64,000 nucleotides of DNA from Amnibacterium flavum. GTDB lineage: Bacteria > Actinomycetota > Actinomycetes > Actinomycetales > Microbacteriaceae. The notes under the pieces were generated by a model that worked only from the letters and a program-made list of their open reading frames with translations, ran no database searches and was not told the DNA's origin. Every line of letters begins with the position of its first letter. Within the stretch, counting starts at the first letter, position 1. The position numbers were made by a program, and so were the translations under genes. The DNA lies in NCBI RefSeq assembly GCF_003097495.1, contig NZ_QEOP01000001.1, positions 806,001 to 870,000 on the forward strand, written 5' to 3'. Shown here in pieces: positions 35,134 through 44,513 of this stretch.

Positions 35134-36255
35134 ATGTTCGAGATCGCCGACCGTCTCCTCGCCGCACTCGATACCGGCGCGGACACCGCGATCGCCACCG
35201 TGACGCGTGTGCTCGGCAGCGCGCCGCGCACCGTCGGCACCTCCATGGCTCTCGCCGACGGGCGCGTGCTCGGCAGCATCTCCGGCGGATGCGTGGAGGG
35301 TGCCGCGGTCGAGGCCTGCGAGCGGGTGCTCGGCTCGGGGCGCGCCGAGACCTCGCGCTTCGGCTTCTCCGACGACGACGCGTTCGCGGTCGGGCTCTCC
35401 TGCGGTGGGGAGCTCGACATCGTCGTCTCCCGACTGGATTCGCCCGCGGTCCGGGCCGAACTCGAGGCAGCGAGCGCCGGGCGTCCCGCCGGTCTCGCAA
35501 CCGTCGTCGGCGGGCCTGCCGCACTCCTGGGTGCGACGGTCGCCGCGGGTGAGGGCAGAGGCCTCGGCGGAGATCTCGACGAGGCCGCGCTGCGGGACGC
35601 CGGCGTCGACGACGTCTCACTCGACCGCATCCGCGCTGAGGTCGAGGCCTGGTTCGCCGCGGGTCGAACCGGCGAGCTGATCGTCGAGTGCGAATCCCGA
35701 CTCTCGCTGCTCGTGGAGACGCAGCGTCCGGCACCGCTGCTCGTCCTCGTCGGCGCCGTCGAGTTCGCTTCGGCGCTCGCCGCAGCGGCCCGTCCTCTCG
35801 GTTACCGGGTCGTCGTCTGCGATGCCAGGCCCGCCTTCGCCACCTCCGCGCGCTTCCCGGCGGCCCACGAGGTGGTGGTCGAGTGGCCGCACCTCTATCT
35901 CGCGGCCTGCGACATCGATGAGCGCACCGTCGTCTGCGTGCTCAGCCATGACGATCGGTTCGACATTCCCGTCCTGCGCGAGGCTCTCGAGTCCTCCGCC
36001 GGGTACGTCGGCGCGATGGGTTCGCGCCGCACCCACGAGCGCCGTGTCGCCGCCCTTCGCGAGGCGGGTGCGACCGCCGAGGCGATCGAACGCCTGCATT
36101 CGCCGATCGGGCTCGACCTCGGTGCCAGCACACCCGAGGAGACGGCGATCTCGATCCTCGCCGAGGTGCTCGCCACCCGCACGGGCACGACAGGGCGTTC
36201 GCTGCGCGAGATCGACGGACCCATCCATTCCCGCCGCGAGGAGCCCGCACGGTGA
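35134..36255 (+). CDS. xdhC: XdhC/CoxI-family molybdenum enzyme maturation factor
   Basis: A 373-residue XdhC family protein. The N-terminal XdhC/CoxI domain has TVTRVLGSAPRTVGTSMALADGRVLGSISGGCVEGA, and the C-terminal Rossmann-like domain has LLVLVGAVEFASALAAAARPLGYRVVVCDARPAFAT and GYVGAMGSRRTHERRVAALREAG. XdhC inserts the sulfurated molybdenum cofactor into xanthine dehydrogenase, encoded 11 kb downstream. ATG 35134 has GAGGAGG upstream. It overlaps the next gene by four bases. Confidence 0.92.
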   Translation: MFEIADRLLAALDTGADTAIATVTRVLGSAPRTVGTSMALADGRVLGSISGGCVEGAAVEACERVLGSGRAETSRFGFSDDDAFAVGLSCGGELDIVVSRLDSPAVRAELEAASAGRPAGLATVVGGPAALLGATVAAGEGRGLGGDLDEAALRDAGVDDVSLDRIRAEVEAWFAAGRTGELIVECESRLSLLVETQRPAPLLVLVGAVEFASALAAAARPLGYRVVVCDARPAFATSARFPAAHEVVVEWPHLYLAACDIDERTVVCVLSHDDRFDIPVLREALESSAGYVGAMGSRRTHERRVAALREAGATAEAIERLHSPIGLDLGASTPEETAISILAEVLATRTGTTGRSLREIDGPIHSRREEPAR

Positions 36256-37610
36256 CGACCACCATCATCGAGGGCGCCTACATCGCCACCGTCGACGCAT
36301 CCGGTGCCGAGTACGACGGCGGTCACGTGGTCATCGTCGACGGACGGATCTCCGCCGTCGGCGCGGGACCGGCGGCCGAGGAGCTGCGTTCAGGCGCCCA
36401 GATCGTCGACGGCCGCGGCTGTCTGGTCACACCCGGTCTCGTCAACACCCACCATCACCTGTATCAGTGGCTGACCCGCGGCTGGGCGCAGGACGCGATC
36501 CTGTTCGACTGGCTGACCGCGCTGTACCCGACCTGGGCGCGCATCGACGCGGAGGTCGTGCAGGCGGGAGCCGCCGCCGCGATGGCCGTCCTCGCGCGGT
36601 CGGGCTGCACGCTGGTCGGCGACCACCACTACGTCTTCCCCCAGGGCGGCGGCGACATCCTCGGAGGCATCGTCGAGGCGGCCGGCGAGATCGGGGTACG
36701 CCTGCATGCGACCCGCGGATCGATGGATCTCGGTCGTTCGCAGGGCGGCCTGCCTCCCGACTTCGCGGTCGAGACGACCGACGCGATCCTCGCGGCGAGC
36801 GTCGACGCGGTCGCCCGGTTCCACGATCCGTCCGCCGATGCGCGCATCCAGGTGGCGCTCGCCCCGTGCTCGCCGTTCTCGGTGACCGCCGACCTGCTCC
36901 GCGAATCGGCGGTGCTCGCCCGCGAGCTCGGTGTCCGCCTGCACACTCACGGTGCCGAGACCGTCGAGGAGGAGGCGTTCTGCCGGGAGCGCTTCGGCAT
37001 GGGCCCGACCGACTACCTCGAGGGGCTCGGCTGGCTCGGTGACGACGTGTGGATGGCGCACTGCGTGCACCTCGGGGAGACGGACATCGCGAAGTTCGCG
37101 GCGACCGGCACCGGGGTCGCGCACTGCCCGTCGTCGAACGCGCGGCTCGCCGCCGGCATCGCCCCCATCCCGCAGCTGCTGGCCGCCGGGGTGCCCGTCG
37201 GGCTCGGCGTCGATGGCGCAGCCTCGAACGAGTCGGGTCAGCTCGCGAGCGAGATCCGACAGGCCGTGCTCATGAACCGCCTGCGTTCCGGCGCCGATTC
37301 GATCAGCGGCCGCGATGCGCTGCGGGTCGCCACGATCGGTGGTGCCAGGGTGCTCGGTCGGGACCGCGATCTGGGGTCGCTCGAGGTCGGCAAGCTCGCC
37401 GATATCGCGGTCTGGCGCATCGACGGGGTCGAGCACGCCGGTATCGTCGATCCGGTTGCCGCGCTCACCCTCGCCGCTCCGCCTCCGTTAGCCCTGCTGC
37501 TGGTCGGCGGCGAGCCGATCGTGCGCGACGGCGACCTGACAACGACAGACACCATGGCGGTGGCGCGCCGAGGGGCGCGCGCCGCCGCGACACTCGCGGA
37601 GCGCCGATGA
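36252..37610 (+). CDS. 8-oxoguanine deaminase (amidohydrolase superfamily)
   Basis: Zinc deaminase of 452 aa. The metal motif is GLVNTHHHLYQWLTRGWAQ (H67-H69), then DHHYVFP, HTHGAETVEEE, MAHCVHLGE and LGVDGAASNES. This arrangement, with LFDWLTALYPTWARID, is like the 8-oxoguanine deaminases of COG0402 that make urate directly from 8-oxoguanine. Product urate would enter the uricase branch encoded nearby. An S-triazine hydrolase or hydroxydechloroatrazine-type activity is the main alternative. Coupled to xdhC (GTGA) and the nucleoside hydrolase (ATGA). Confidence 0.86.
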   Translation: MTTTIIEGAYIATVDASGAEYDGGHVVIVDGRISAVGAGPAAEELRSGAQIVDGRGCLVTPGLVNTHHHLYQWLTRGWAQDAILFDWLTALYPTWARIDAEVVQAGAAAAMAVLARSGCTLVGDHHYVFPQGGGDILGGIVEAAGEIGVRLHATRGSMDLGRSQGGLPPDFAVETTDAILAASVDAVARFHDPSADARIQVALAPCSPFSVTADLLRESAVLARELGVRLHTHGAETVEEEAFCRERFGMGPTDYLEGLGWLGDDVWMAHCVHLGETDIAKFAATGTGVAHCPSSNARLAAGIAPIPQLLAAGVPVGLGVDGAASNESGQLASEIRQAVLMNRLRSGADSISGRDALRVATIGGARVLGRDRDLGSLEVGKLADIAVWRIDGVEHAGIVDPVAALTLAAPPPLALLLVGGEPIVRDGDLTTTDTMAVARRGARAAATLAERR

Positions 37611-38569
37611 CCGACCTGATCCCCGTCTACTTCGACTGCGACACGGGGATCGATGACACCCTCGCGCTCATCTATCTGCTGGGTCGCCCCAACGTCGAGG
37701 TCGTCGGAATCGGAACCGTCAGCGGAAACGTCGATGCCGCCACAGCAGCGCGCAACACCCTCGACCTGCTCGCGCTCGCCGGCAGGCAGGAGGTCCCGGT
37801 CGCAGTCGGCGCTCACGATTACCTCACCGAGGCGTACGCCGGCGGTGTCCCGCACATCCACGGCCGCAACGGGGTCGGCGATGTCGTCCTCGCACGCGGT
37901 GGCGAGCCCGTCGACGGCGACGCCGCCGATCTGCTCATCGCCCTGTCGAAACAGTACGAGGGCGCGCTGCAGATCATCGCCGTCGGACCGATGACGAACC
38001 TCGCCGTCGCGCTCGACCGCGACCCCGAGCTGGCGGGGCGCATCGCCCGCGTCACGATCATGGGCGGTGCCGCGCTCGCGCCGGGCAACCTGTCACCCGC
38101 CGCCGAGGCCAACATCGGGCACGACCCCGAGGCTTCCGCCGCCGTCTTCGACGCGGCCTGGCCCGTGACGATGGTTGGGCTCGACGTGACGATGCACCAC
38201 CGTCTGACCGACGAGCAGCGCGAACAGCTCGCGGCGTCGGACGGCGAGCTGCAGCGCACGATCGCGGCGATCCTCGACACCTACTTCAACTTCTACGACG
38301 GGATCCTCGGGGTGCGCGAGTGCACCCTGCACGACCCGCTCGCCGTGGCGGTCGCGACGGGCGACGCGATCCCGTCGCTCGCGCCGGTGGTGAAGGTGCA
38401 GGTCGAGACGGGGTCGGGCCCGGCGCGCGGCGCCACGGTCGCGGATCTGCGAGGCATGTACCGCGGCCACCCTCCCGTCGACGGCGCGCGGCACACGGTC
38501 GTGCTCACCATCGACGACCAGTTCGGCCCGCAGCTCCTCGACTCGCTCCTCGCCTACCCCGCGCCCTGA
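37607..38569 (+). CDS. Inosine/uridine-preferring nucleoside hydrolase
   Basis: Calcium-dependent ribohydrolase of 320 aa. The Asp cluster PVYFDCDTGIDDTLALIYLL (D10, D12, D16, D17) binds Ca2+ and ribose; GPMTNLAVAL and the late Asp in LHDPLAVAVA complete the site. It splits purine or pyrimidine nucleosides to base and ribose. It is the third gene of the xdhC operon. A GC-rich hairpin at 38577-38596 may end this operon. Confidence 0.93.
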   Translation: MTDLIPVYFDCDTGIDDTLALIYLLGRPNVEVVGIGTVSGNVDAATAARNTLDLLALAGRQEVPVAVGAHDYLTEAYAGGVPHIHGRNGVGDVVLARGGEPVDGDAADLLIALSKQYEGALQIIAVGPMTNLAVALDRDPELAGRIARVTIMGGAALAPGNLSPAAEANIGHDPEASAAVFDAAWPVTMVGLDVTMHHRLTDEQREQLAASDGELQRTIAAILDTYFNFYDGILGVRECTLHDPLAVAVATGDAIPSLAPVVKVQVETGSGPARGATVADLRGMYRGHPPVDGARHTVVLTIDDQFGPQLLDSLLAYPAP

Positions 38570-38576
38570 CGCGGCC

Positions 38577-38596
38577 CGCCGGGTGTCGGCCCGGCG
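38577..38596. terminator. GC-rich hairpin after the xdhC operon
   Basis: CGCCGGG and CCCGGCG surround a 6-base loop eight bases after the nucleoside hydrolase stop. No T-run follows. Confidence 0.35.
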
Positions 38597-38685
38597 CGGG
38601 CGTTCGACGGGTGACGCACGGTATGCCGCCGGTGCGGCGATGTGGTTCCGGGTTAGGTTCCTCCGTTGGAGTCGAGATAGGCAGG

Positions 38686-39636
38686 ATGGATGATCGAGTG
38701 AAGAACCGTGGGCTGTTCGGTGTCGTCGTCGGGGTGGTGGTCGCACTGCTCGGAGCCGGCCCGGTGGCGGCGATGACGATCTACGTCGATCCGCCCTCGG
38801 GGTCTCGTCTCGCCCTCGACGCGGAGCCGTCGGACTCGATCGAGAACATCCGGGCGAAGATCCAGGACGACATCGGCGTTGTTCCGGAGGAGCAGGTTCT
38901 GTCCTTCCAGGGGCGCACGCTGGAGGACGGGCGCACCCTGTCCGACTACAACATCCAGCGGAACAGCGTTCTCCAGCGGGAGTTCGTTTCGGGAAGCGGG
39001 GTGATGCCCCTGTACGTGCAGATCCCGTCGGGTGCGATTCTGACCCTGAGTGTCGCCGCCTCGGACAGTGTCGAGACGGTCCGTGCCCTCATCCAGTCTC
39101 AGATCGGCGTCCCCGGCGAGGCTCAGACCCTGAACTTCGCCGGTGGCACTCTCGAAAACGGGTTCGCTCTCGCCGACTACAACGTGCAGGCGGGGGACAC
39201 CGTCGTGCTGACCCTGCCGGCGCCCCAGTGGCCCGATGCGACCATCGGGGCAGGACGAGTGGGGGTGCCGTACCTCGCGACACTGTCCGTGACCGGATTC
39301 AGCCCCTCCTATTCGGTGATCGATGGCACGCTGCCGTCCGGACTGACGCTCGACCCGGCGACCGGAGCGATCAGCGGCACACCGACGATCCCCGCGAGCG
39401 TTCGGTTCACTGTGCAAGTAGTTACGTTGTCGGGAACACTGACTCGAACCCTGACGCTCGACGTCGCGGCGTCCTGCTCGGAAGCGGACAGCCCGGCTGC
39501 CGCGGACAGGCTCGCAGCGACCGGCGGGACAGCCGATCAGCTTCTTCCCCTCCTTGTGAGCCTGCTGCTCACCGGATCGGCCATGGTCACCGTCGACGCC
39601 GCGACCCGACACAGGGGTCGCCGCCGGGAGTCCTGA
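38686..39636 (+). CDS. Exported, cell-wall-sorted protein with two tandem ubiquitin-like domains
   Basis: A 316-residue protein. Signal peptide about 8-29 (LFGVVVGVVVALLGAGPVAA). Ubiquitin-like domain 1 at 30-101 is strikingly close to eukaryotic ubiquitin: EPSDSIENIRAKIQDDIG and LEDGRTLSDYNIQRNSVLQ are nearly textbook. Domain 2 at 107-178 is more diverged (SDSVETVRALIQSQIGVPGE, LADYNVQAGD). Residues 183-262 look like a putative Ig (He_PIG-type) domain (LPSGLTLDPATGAISGTPT). The C-terminus has LAATG (276-280), a membrane segment and RHRGRRRES, a class E sortase signal. No free di-glycine tail exists. ATG 38686 is used; GTG 38698 with GGATGGA upstream is a good alternative. TAGGTT at 38654-38659 may be its -10 box. 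Function unknown. Confidence 0.9.
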   Translation: MDDRVKNRGLFGVVVGVVVALLGAGPVAAMTIYVDPPSGSRLALDAEPSDSIENIRAKIQDDIGVVPEEQVLSFQGRTLEDGRTLSDYNIQRNSVLQREFVSGSGVMPLYVQIPSGAILTLSVAASDSVETVRALIQSQIGVPGEAQTLNFAGGTLENGFALADYNVQAGDTVVLTLPAPQWPDATIGAGRVGVPYLATLSVTGFSPSYSVIDGTLPSGLTLDPATGAISGTPTIPASVRFTVQVVTLSGTLTRTLTLDVAASCSEADSPAAADRLAATGGTADQLLPLLVSLLLTGSAMVTVDAATRHRGRRRES

Positions 39637-39776
39637 GAGGCGAACTGCCGGGCCTGCCGCGCAGCTGGGCCGCGAACATCGGCGCTAGTCCCGACTTCGT
39701 GTTCCACCTCGACAACGGGGAGAGGGCGGATCTACCTGCGGTGGGCACGGTGGGTCCAAGACTCGTTCAGCGCCGC

Positions 39777-39805
39777 TTGCCTGTGGTCTGACCACAGGCT
39801 ACTCT
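39777..39805 (+). promoter_or_regulatory. Promoter of lldR-lldD
   Basis: TTGCCT (39777-39782), a 17-base spacer and TACTCT (39800-39805). One GntR operator fills the spacer and the second covers the start site, so binding should shut the promoter. Confidence 0.65.
39781..39797. promoter_or_regulatory. GntR/FCD operator, site 1
   Basis: CTGTGGTCTGACCACAG, perfect dyad with the TGGTC-n-GACCA core of FadR/LldR-type regulators, inside the -35/-10 spacer. Confidence 0.8.
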
Positions 39806-39820
39806 GTGGTCAGACCACAG
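39804..39820. promoter_or_regulatory. GntR/FCD operator, site 2
   Basis: CTGTGGTCAGACCACAG, identical to site 1 except the central base, centred 23 bases downstream of it and covering the expected transcription start. Confidence 0.8.
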
Positions 39821-39829
39821 GAGGTGTCG

Positions 39830-40594
39830 ATGGCGACCGAACGCGCTTGGGAGCTCGTGCTCGCGCGAATCGAGTCCGATCTCCTCAATGGAACGTTGAA
39901 GATCGGCGATCATCTGCCCCCTGAGCGCACCCTCGCGGCCGAGCTCGATGTCGGGCGGTCGTCGGTGCGCGAGGCGGTCCGCGTGCTCGAAGTGCTCGGG
40001 CTCGTACGAATCGGCACCGGATCGGGGCCGACAGCCGGCGCGGTCGTCGTCTCCCGCCCGGGTGGAGGCATGTCGGCTCTGATGCGACTGCAGGTTGCGG
40101 GCCGCGGCTTCGCGGTCGACGACGTGGTGCGCACCCGTGTGCTGCTCGAATCGTCCGTCGCGGCCGAGCTCGCGTCCGCCGTCCAGGACCTCACCGACGC
40201 CCACAGCCTGCTCGAAGTGATGGACCGCGCCTCGCCGCCCGAGGAGTTCCTCGCGCTCGACGCCCAGTTCCACTACCTCCTCGCTGAGATGTCGGGCAAC
40301 ACCGTCGTCGCGGCCGTGATGGCGGGCCTTCGCGGGTCGATCGAGGGCTATGTCGTCGACGGGGCGCGCGGCTTCGCTGACTGGCCCGCCGTCGCCTCAC
40401 GACTGCAGGGAGAACACCGCGGCCTGCTCGCCGCCATCGAGGCGGGCGACGCCGCTGGAGCCTCCGCGCTCGTGGCCGAGCACATCCGCTCCTACTACCG
40501 CGACAGCAACCTTTCGGTCGGTTCACTCGACCAGTCGTCTGCGCGGAGTCGTGCCGACGTCAGCCGCTCGCACCCCAACCAGCACCAGCGATAA
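39830..40594 (+). CDS. lldR: GntR-family (FCD) regulator, probable lactate-responsive LldR
   Basis: Repressor of 254 aa. The winged helix-turn-helix is at about 5-75 ([42 protein letters not shown]). The FCD effector domain follows, with [21 protein letters not shown] and [26 protein letters not shown] giving the metal-binding Asp/His residues. ATG 39830 has AGGAGG upstream. Two perfect operators in its own promoter imply autorepression. The next gene, 16 bases on, is an L-lactate dehydrogenase, so lactate is the likely inducer. Confidence 0.88.
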   Translation: MATERAWELVLARIESDLLNGTLKIGDHLPPERTLAAELDVGRSSVREAVRVLEVLGLVRIGTGSGPTAGAVVVSRPGGGMSALMRLQVAGRGFAVDDVVRTRVLLESSVAAELASAVQDLTDAHSLLEVMDRASPPEEFLALDAQFHYLLAEMSGNTVVAAVMAGLRGSIEGYVVDGARGFADWPAVASRLQGEHRGLLAAIEAGDAAGASALVAEHIRSYYRDSNLSVGSLDQSSARSRADVSRSHPNQHQR

Positions 40595-40610
40595 GAAGAG
40601 AACAGAAACC

Positions 40611-41849
40611 GTGGTCCAACGCCAGCTCCCCAAGCCGCTCGAGCTTCTCGAGCTCATGCAGTTCAAACGCCCCGACCTCAACGCCCGACGGCGACGCCTC
40701 AACTCCGCGCTGACGATCGAGGACCTCCGGCGGATCGCGAAGCGGCGCACCCCGAAGGCGGCTTTCGACTACACCGACGGGGCCGCGGAGGGGGAGCTGT
40801 CGATCTGCCGCGCTCGGACCGCCTTCCGGGACATCGAGTTCCACCCCCAAGTGCTCCGCGATGTGGAGCACGTGGACACGCATCGAGAGGTCCTCGGCGG
40901 ACCGATGGCGCTCCCGTTCGCCATCGCCCCGACCGGGTTCACACGTCTCATGCAGACCGAGGGCGAGAGCGCCGGTGCGGGTGCGGCGGCTGCCGCGGGC
41001 ATCCCCTTCACCCTCTCCACTCTCGGCACGACCTCCATCGAAGATGTCGCCGCTGCCAACCCCCATGGACGCAGCTGGTTCCAGCTGTACGTCATGAAGC
41101 AGCGCGACATCTCCTACGGTCTGGTCGAGCGAGCCGCGAAGGCCGGTTTCGACACCCTCTTCTTCACGGTCGACACCCCCGTCGCCGGAGCGCGTCTGCG
41201 CGACAAGCGCAACGGCTTCTCGATCCCGCCGCAGCTGACGCTCGGCACGATCATCAACGCGATCCCACGCCCCTGGTGGTGGTACGACTTCCTCACCACT
41301 CCCAAACTCGAGTTCGCATCGCTCTCCACGACCGGCGGAACCGTAGGGGAACTCCTCAACTCGGCGATGGATCCGACGATCAGCTTCGACGACCTCGACA
41401 TCATCCGCGGCATGTGGCCGGGCAGGATCGTGATCAAGGGCGTGCAGACCATCGAGGACGCCAAAGCCTTCGCCGACCGAGGAGTCGACGGCATCGTGCT
41501 GTCCAACCACGGCGGCCGCCAGCTGGATCGCGCCCCAATCCCATTCCATCTCCTGCCCGACGTCGCCAGAGAAGTCGGCAAGGACCTCGAGGTCGGGATC
41601 GACACCGGCATCATGAACGGGGCCGACATCGTGGCATCGATCGCTCTCGGCGCCCGGTTCACTCTGATCGGCCGCGCCTACCTCTACGGCCTGATGGCAG
41701 GCGGGCGTCAGGGCGTCGACCGGGCCATCGAGATCCTCGCCACCGAGGTGACGCGGACGATGCGGCTTCTCGGCGCGCACACCCTCGACGAGCTCACTCC
41801 GCAGCACGTCACCCAACTCGAACGAATGGTGCCGAGGGCCCGTCAGTAG
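40611..41849 (+). CDS. lldD: FMN-dependent L-lactate dehydrogenase / alpha-hydroxy-acid oxidase
   Basis: FMN enzyme of 412 aa. The catalytic His is H300 in [55 protein letters not shown]-type [18 protein letters not shown] and [37 protein letters not shown] match the family. It oxidises L-lactate to pyruvate at the membrane. The N-terminus is about 25 residues longer than in short homologues. GTG 40611 has AGAAGAG upstream. Glycolate or mandelate oxidation is possible, but lldR linkage favours lactate. Confidence 0.92.
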   Translation: MVQRQLPKPLELLELMQFKRPDLNARRRRLNSALTIEDLRRIAKRRTPKAAFDYTDGAAEGELSICRARTAFRDIEFHPQVLRDVEHVDTHREVLGGPMALPFAIAPTGFTRLMQTEGESAGAGAAAAAGIPFTLSTLGTTSIEDVAAANPHGRSWFQLYVMKQRDISYGLVERAAKAGFDTLFFTVDTPVAGARLRDKRNGFSIPPQLTLGTIINAIPRPWWWYDFLTTPKLEFASLSTTGGTVGELLNSAMDPTISFDDLDIIRGMWPGRIVIKGVQTIEDAKAFADRGVDGIVLSNHGGRQLDRAPIPFHLLPDVAREVGKDLEVGIDTGIMNGADIVASIALGARFTLIGRAYLYGLMAGGRQGVDRAIEILATEVTRTMRLLGAHTLDELTPQHVTQLERMVPRARQ

Positions 41850-41913
41850 AGGGCCTCCGGGGGCGATCCGCTGTGTTCGCCTTGCTCGGGGGTCGACGGC
41901 ACGCGCGCCGGGG

Positions 41914-42654
41914 TCACCCGACGAGATCTCCGATCGATCCATCGGGCAGGGCGACCCACCCTTCGCGACGGGCGACCGCCTCGAGTTCCGGGGGTGGTCC
42001 TTCGAAGAGCCCGAGAACTGCTGCCCGGGCAGCGAGAGCCGCGATCACCGCGTCGAACGCATCCGCCGACCTCACCATCAGCGGTGCGTGTCCCTCGACA
42101 CGCAGCCACGGCGCCTCGTCGAGGAGTGCCGCGAGCAGACGCTCCCTCGCCGCCGGATCCGCTCGATAGCCGTCGGGGAGAAATCCCCAGAGCCGGATGG
42201 ATGCTCCGGGGTACACCTCGGCCACCTTGCCCGTGCCGGAGCGGTCGACGTCGAACCCGCTCTCCCGCAGCCTCGCCAACAGGCCGGCGCATCGCATCGC
42301 CGTCAGGCCCAGTCGGTCCGTCGAGACGCTCAGCGGCCAGCGTCCGACGCGCGCCCTCACTCGACGATCGGTTTCACGGTAGGCGAGGGTGCGCCGCCAC
42401 TCCATCCCGCCGTCGACGGCAGCGGGCTCGGGTGCGAGCGTGGCGTGGGCTGCGACGAATGCGACGAAATCGTCCGGCCAGCCGAAGGCGCAATCGATGC
42501 CCAGCTTCTCGACCGAGTGAGCGGTGGCGACGATCTGCGGGTCATGCACGTCCAGGTGCAGTTCCCGGACCGTCGCGTCTCGCTCTCTCCACTCGATGAC
42601 CGCGAGCGCCGTCCCTCTGCTCTCAGCGGCGAGGTCCACTCCGGCCGTCAACAT
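41914..42654 (-). CDS. DUF429 domain protein
   Basis: A 246-residue protein of the DUF429 family. It starts MLTAGVDLAAESRGTALAVIEW, an RNase H-like first strand with an acidic residue (GVD), then KLGIDCAFGWPDDFVAF with a second Asp, and RRTLAYRETDRRVR. Its biological role is unknown. ATG 42654 is preceded by TATGGT with six bases between (leaderless pattern). It converges with lldD and is divergent from a helix-turn-helix protein gene. Confidence 0.85.
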   Translation of the reverse strand: MLTAGVDLAAESRGTALAVIEWRERDATVRELHLDVHDPQIVATAHSVEKLGIDCAFGWPDDFVAFVAAHATLAPEPAAVDGGMEWRRTLAYRETDRRVRARVGRWPLSVSTDRLGLTAMRCAGLLARLRESGFDVDRSGTGKVAEVYPGASIRLWGFLPDGYRADPAARERLLAALLDEAPWLRVEGHAPLMVRSADAFDAVIAALAARAAVLGLFEGPPPELEAVARREGWVALPDGSIGDLVG

Positions 42655-42756
42655 CCGGCCACCATAAGCGGGTTGCGCGATCGTGGCGAGCTCGGGAAGA
42701 CGGGCGTCGGGCTGGGTCCGGTTCTGGTGAGGGCACGCCGACCGCGTCACGGGCTG

Positions 42757-42786
42757 TTGCATCCGCTTGCGCCGTAAAGCTAGGCT
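42757..42786 (+). promoter_or_regulatory. Promoter of the HTH/DUF3887 gene
   Basis: TTGCAT (42757-42762), an 18-base spacer and TAGGCT (42781-42786), six bases before the ATG, so the transcript should have no leader. Confidence 0.55.
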
Positions 42787-42792
42787 TGACGT

Positions 42793-43404
42793 ATGCCAGA
42801 TAGCTTGACGGAAGCGATGCGAGATCTCCGACGGCATTCCGACGCCTTGCTCGCTTCGCGCGTTCTCACCGACGATGACGACGACTTCGTCGGAGCGATC
42901 GGATACGCACTGCGGATCCAGGCGTCCGCCGACGAGGTCGTCCGAGCCGTCGTCCAGCAGGCGCGGGAGCGTGGCACGACGTGGCAGGCCATCGGTGAGG
43001 CCCTCGGCGTGACCCGTCAGGCAGCGTTCCAGCGCTATGGCAAACCGATCGACCCGCGAACAGGAGCAATCATGAATACAACACCTCTCGCCGGTGCGGC
43101 CGAACTCGCCCGCTCGGTCATCGAAGATCTCGCAGCAGGTCGGTGGGAGCTCGTGACAGAACGCTTCGACCCGACGATGCGCGCCGGTCTGTCCGAGGAC
43201 GCGTTGGCCGCAGCGTGGGCCCAGATCGTCGGTACCTCGGGTGCGTTCGAGGCGCAGGGCGAGGCGGATGTCGCGCGTGCCGGCGATATCACCGTGACGA
43301 ACACCCCCCTCTCGATGGAGGCGGGCGATTACATGGCGCGCATCGCGTTCCGTGACGACCACACGATCGCCGGGCTGCACATCCTGCTCCCGCAGGCCTC
43401 ATGA
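42793..43404 (+). CDS. HTH protein with DUF3887-like C-terminal domain
   Basis: A 203-residue protein. The helix-turn-helix is around 60-82 ([24 protein letters not shown]), as in small actinobacterial proteins that test for growth. The second half ([47 protein letters not shown]) resembles the DUF3887 fold. It may be a DNA-binding sensor. The next gene, an intramembrane protease, starts 4 bases before its end (ATGA), suggesting a regulator-protease pair. Confidence 0.8.
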   Translation: MPDSLTEAMRDLRRHSDALLASRVLTDDDDDFVGAIGYALRIQASADEVVRAVVQQARERGTTWQAIGEALGVTRQAAFQRYGKPIDPRTGAIMNTTPLAGAAELARSVIEDLAAGRWELVTERFDPTMRAGLSEDALAAAWAQIVGTSGAFEAQGEADVARAGDITVTNTPLSMEAGDYMARIAFRDDHTIAGLHILLPQAS

Positions 43405-44513
43405 GCGCCTCCACGTCGTCGGTGCCGCAGGTGTCCGACCGAGCGCCTCGGATCGGTCGACGCGACCTCCTGTCGATCGCCGCCTTCGTCGGCATCTCCT
43501 TCGCTCTCGCTTGGCTGGTCGCCCTGCCCCTGTGGCTGGGTGACGGGCTCGCCAGTCCGGTGTTCCCGGTCGTCGCCGTCGCCATGATGGCTACGCCCGC
43601 GGCTGCGGCCCTCATCGTGGTGTTCTTCATCGACAAGCCGAGGCGCAAGGCGCGCGCACTCGGTCTGTGGCCGCTGAAGCCGGTGCGCCGATTCATCGAA
43701 TTTTCCGCGCTCGGCATCTTCGTCCCCATTGTTCTCGTACTCATCGCTCTACCTGTCGGGGCGGTGCTGGGCGTGTATCCGGCTGACTTCGCAGGCTTCT
43801 CGGGATTCGAGCAGCTGGTCACCGAGCAGGTGCGGGCCGCGGGAGTCGGAGCCCTGCCTCTGACCGTGGGTGCTCTCGTGGCGATCCAGCTGGTCACGCT
43901 CCCCGCGGCCGCTTTCATCAACCTCATCCCGGCGCTCGGCGAGGAACTCGGATGGCGGGGGTGGCTCCTGCCGAAGCTCATGCCGCTCGGGGCGGTACCC
44001 GCGATCGTGATCTCGGGTGTCATCTGGGGCCTCTGGCACTCGCCGCTCATCCTCCTCGGCTACAACTATCCCGACGCACCGGGCTGGCTCGGCGTCGCGG
44101 CGATGGTCGGGGTCTGCATCACCTTCGGCGGGTTCTTCGGGTGGCTGCGGCTCCGATCCGACTCCGTGTGGCCTGCCGCTCTCGCTCACGCCTCTTTCAA
44201 CGGCGCAGCCGGCGCATACCTGCTGTTCTCGATGGCCGGGGAGCGGATCGACACCACGCAGGCGACGGTGCTGGGCTGGAGCGGATGGATCGTGCCGCTC
44301 GTCCTGGTGATCGTGCTCGTCGCCACCGGCCGGTTCCGTCGGCCGATCGTCGCGAGCGACGTTCCGACGACCGCGACCAGCCGAGCTCGCGCGGATTCTC
44401 GAGCGCCTCGACCTGCCCCTCCGTCGCGGCGGCTGAGTCGTCGGTTCCGACCTTCACGTCATCGGAGCGCGACAGAGCGGTGCTCGCAACCCAGACGATC
44501 GTCAGCAGATTGA
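43401..44513 (+). CDS. CPBP-family intramembrane metalloprotease with an odd tail
   Basis: A 370-residue multi-span membrane protein of the CPBP (CAAX protease and bacteriocin-processing) family. Motif 1 is [15 protein letters not shown], motif 2 is [13 protein letters not shown], and motif 3 is [13 protein letters not shown]. About eight membrane segments are visible and the last ends near residue 310. The remaining 57 residues are Arg/Ser/Pro-rich, show poorer codon bias, and lie opposite a coding-like minus-strand fragment, so they were probably added by a rearrangement. Coupled to the HTH/DUF3887 gene. Confidence 0.85.
   Translation: MSASTSSVPQVSDRAPRIGRRDLLSIAAFVGISFALAWLVALPLWLGDGLASPVFPVVAVAMMATPAAAALIVVFFIDKPRRKARALGLWPLKPVRRFIEFSALGIFVPIVLVLIALPVGAVLGVYPADFAGFSGFEQLVTEQVRAAGVGALPLTVGALVAIQLVTLPAAAFINLIPALGEELGWRGWLLPKLMPLGAVPAIVISGVIWGLWHSPLILLGYNYPDAPGWLGVAAMVGVCITFGGFFGWLRLRSDSVWPAALAHASFNGAAGAYLLFSMAGERIDTTQATVLGWSGWIVPLVLVIVLVATGRFRRPIVASDVPTTATSRARADSRAPRPAPPSRRLSRRFRPSRHRSATERCSQPRRSSAD

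Noticed and set aside
33650-35734. Very long starts for the acetyltransferase and allantoinase genes
   Set aside because: They overlap allB or xdhC in other frames; the internal starts 33650 and 34987 match the families and have overlap or ribosome-site support.
38686-39636. The ubiquitin-like protein as a ThiS/MoaD or pupylation-type carrier
   Set aside because: It has a signal peptide, no terminal Gly-Gly, and a sorting signal; the match is to ubiquitin itself rather than sulfur carriers, and Pup is unrelated in fold.
39637-39776. Small gene between the ubiquitin-like protein and lldR
   Set aside because: No frame shows a start with ribosome site or family sequence; I see nothing supportable there.
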